The notes beneath the pieces were generated by a model. The model searched no databases, was not told the DNA's origin, and saw only the letters and a list, made by a program, of their open reading frames with translations. The translations under genes and the position numbers were made by a program. From positions 522,315-586,314 of the forward strand of contig NZ_RKRG01000002.1 of NCBI RefSeq assembly GCF_003814835.1: a stretch of DNA of 64,000 nt. Direction: 5' to 3'. This document shows, piece by piece, positions 63,180 through 64,000 of the stretch (its first letter is position 1; the number at the start of each line of letters is the position of its first letter). Origin of the DNA: Methanobrevibacter gottschalkii DSM 11977. Lineage in GTDB: Archaea > Methanobacteriota > Methanobacteria > Methanobacteriales > Methanobacteriaceae.

Positions 63180-63902
63180 ATGGTAAAGGTTTCAGTAATA
63201 TTAACTGCATTCAATGAAGAGAAATATATTGGGAAAGCTATTGACAGCATATTAAAACAGACCTTAACTGATTTTGAATTAATTATCGTTAATGATGGGT
63301 CAACAGACAATACGCTAAACATTATCAACAGCTTTGAAGATGAACGAATTAAATTAATCAGTCACGACAACATAGGACCTGGAGCAAGTAGAAATAAAGC
63401 ACTGAATATTGCAAAGGGAGAATATATAATGTATCTTGATGGTGATGATTGGTATCGAGTCGACGGCTTGGAAATAGCTTACAGTGAAGCAAAAGATAAA
63501 GATACTGACTTTACATTCTATCAAATGATCAATTATGATGAAAAAACTGGAAAAACATATGAAAATGATTGGTTTAACTTAAATATCTTTGATGAATCAT
63601 TTGAAAATACTGTTTTCAACATTAATGATTTTAAAGGTTCAATTTTTGACTTGTCTGTTGGTGTTTGTCAAAAAATATATAATACATCATTCCTAAAACG
63701 TATTGATGCTAAATTTCCAGAAGGAATCTTATTTGAGGATATGCCCTTTTTTTATTATGTATTATTAAAAGCAGACAAAATTTCCATTATTAAACAGCAG
63801 TTATACTACAGAAGAAAACATGATGGATCCATCACACATGTAGTTGATGAGAAATTCTTAGATACTGTTCCTGCAGGCCAGGAACTAATTTTCCATTATT
63901 AA
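63180..63902 (+). CDS. GT2 family glycosyltransferase, broken by a tandem duplication
   Basis: A GT2 (GT-A) glycosyltransferase with standard motifs: VSVILTAFNEEKYIGKAIDSIL, IIVNDGSTDNTL, YIMYLDGDDWYRVD (the DxD), and LFEDMPFFYYVLLKA with the ED catalytic-base region. The frame stops at 63900-63902 after 240 residues, only because an exact 109-bp segment is repeated in tandem at 63781-63999 and shifts the frame. With one copy the gene would continue past the window edge, since intact relatives are usually 300 residues or more. It is probably part of the surface-polymer locus. Confidence 0.8.
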   Translation: MVKVSVILTAFNEEKYIGKAIDSILKQTLTDFELIIVNDGSTDNTLNIINSFEDERIKLISHDNIGPGASRNKALNIAKGEYIMYLDGDDWYRVDGLEIAYSEAKDKDTDFTFYQMINYDEKTGKTYENDWFNLNIFDESFENTVFNINDFKGSIFDLSVGVCQKIYNTSFLKRIDAKFPEGILFEDMPFFYYVLLKADKISIIKQQLYYRRKHDGSITHVVDEKFLDTVPAGQELIFHY

Positions 63903-63999
63903 ACAGCAGTTATACTACAGAAGAAAACATGATGGATCCATCACACATGTAGTTGATGAGAAATTCTTAGATACTGTTCCTGCAGGCCAGGAACTAATT
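63781..63999 (+). repeat. Exact 109-bp tandem duplication at the window edge
   Basis: The bases 63781-63889 recur without a mismatch at 63890-63998, and the match extends by one base at the junction. The unit starts TTTCCATTATTAAACAG and ends GGAACTAAT. Because 109 is not a multiple of three, the second copy is out of frame. Confidence 0.95.
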
Positions 64000-64000
64000 A

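Overview
The window looks like part of the chromosome of a methanogenic archaeon of the order Methanobacteriales, most likely Methanobrevibacter or a close relative. The evidence is very AT-rich DNA, many GGTGA/GGAGG ribosome-binding sites, and archaeal genes: DNA primase large subunit, a DUF530-like protein after metG, an archaeal riboflavin-pathway reductase and an F420H2 oxidase. Several secreted adhesin-like proteins with long repeats and a C-terminal membrane anchor point the same way. The genus is inferred from gene content; no rRNA or tRNA gene was recognised.

Layout. 0-16.2 kb is mostly housekeeping. It holds priL, a CooC-type ATPase followed by a flavin-binding protein and an RmlC-like cupin, a surface protein with two FmdE domains, then metG, the DUF530-like gene, a double-HTH protein, an MraY-like transferase and the riboflavin reductase. 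A UPF0305/PHP pair, fprA and a flavodoxin follow. 16.2-22.4 kb holds a 1348-residue adhesin with near-identical 342-bp repeats, a decayed mcrC restriction gene, and a membrane protein with an acidic Ser/Asp/Tyr repeat tail.

22.5-39.4 kb is an accessory stretch rich in nucleic-acid enzymes. It contains a MazG-like pyrophosphohydrolase followed by a nuclease-helicase (DUF2075), an AAA/DUF4143 ATPase behind three operator-like repeats, and a UvrD/AddA-like helicase fused to an Fe-S RecB-type nuclease. Next come an unknown protein with a PIN-like protein, a TPR/zinc-ribbon protein, an XPD/DinG-type helicase with a TPR-like tail, a CbxX-type AAA ATPase with a zinc ribbon, and small zinc-ribbon and SseB-like proteins. 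39.4-41.5 kb holds a small anchored protein, a cation efflux transporter and a glutathione-peroxidase-like gene.

41.8-64 kb is mainly a surface-glycopolymer locus. It contains a secreted SGNH-esterase adhesin, a cytidylyltransferase fused to a Gfo/Idh-like dehydrogenase, a PhnW-like aminotransferase, two LicD-family proteins, a GNAT acetyltransferase, two tandem GT2-TagF-like proteins, a membrane acyltransferase and two more glycosyltransferases. A UspA gene and a polar amino-acid ABC transporter lie among them. Together these suggest a teichoic-acid-like phosphopolymer carrying amino and acyl groups on an archaeal surface. This is the most interesting candidate system here; the chemistry is inferred.

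Two 107-bp copies of a miniature inverted-repeat element, in opposite orientation with 4-bp target duplications, sit at 7.07 and 45.04 kb. A diverged relative lies at 44.78 kb. The window ends in an exact 109-bp tandem duplication that breaks the last glycosyltransferase gene.
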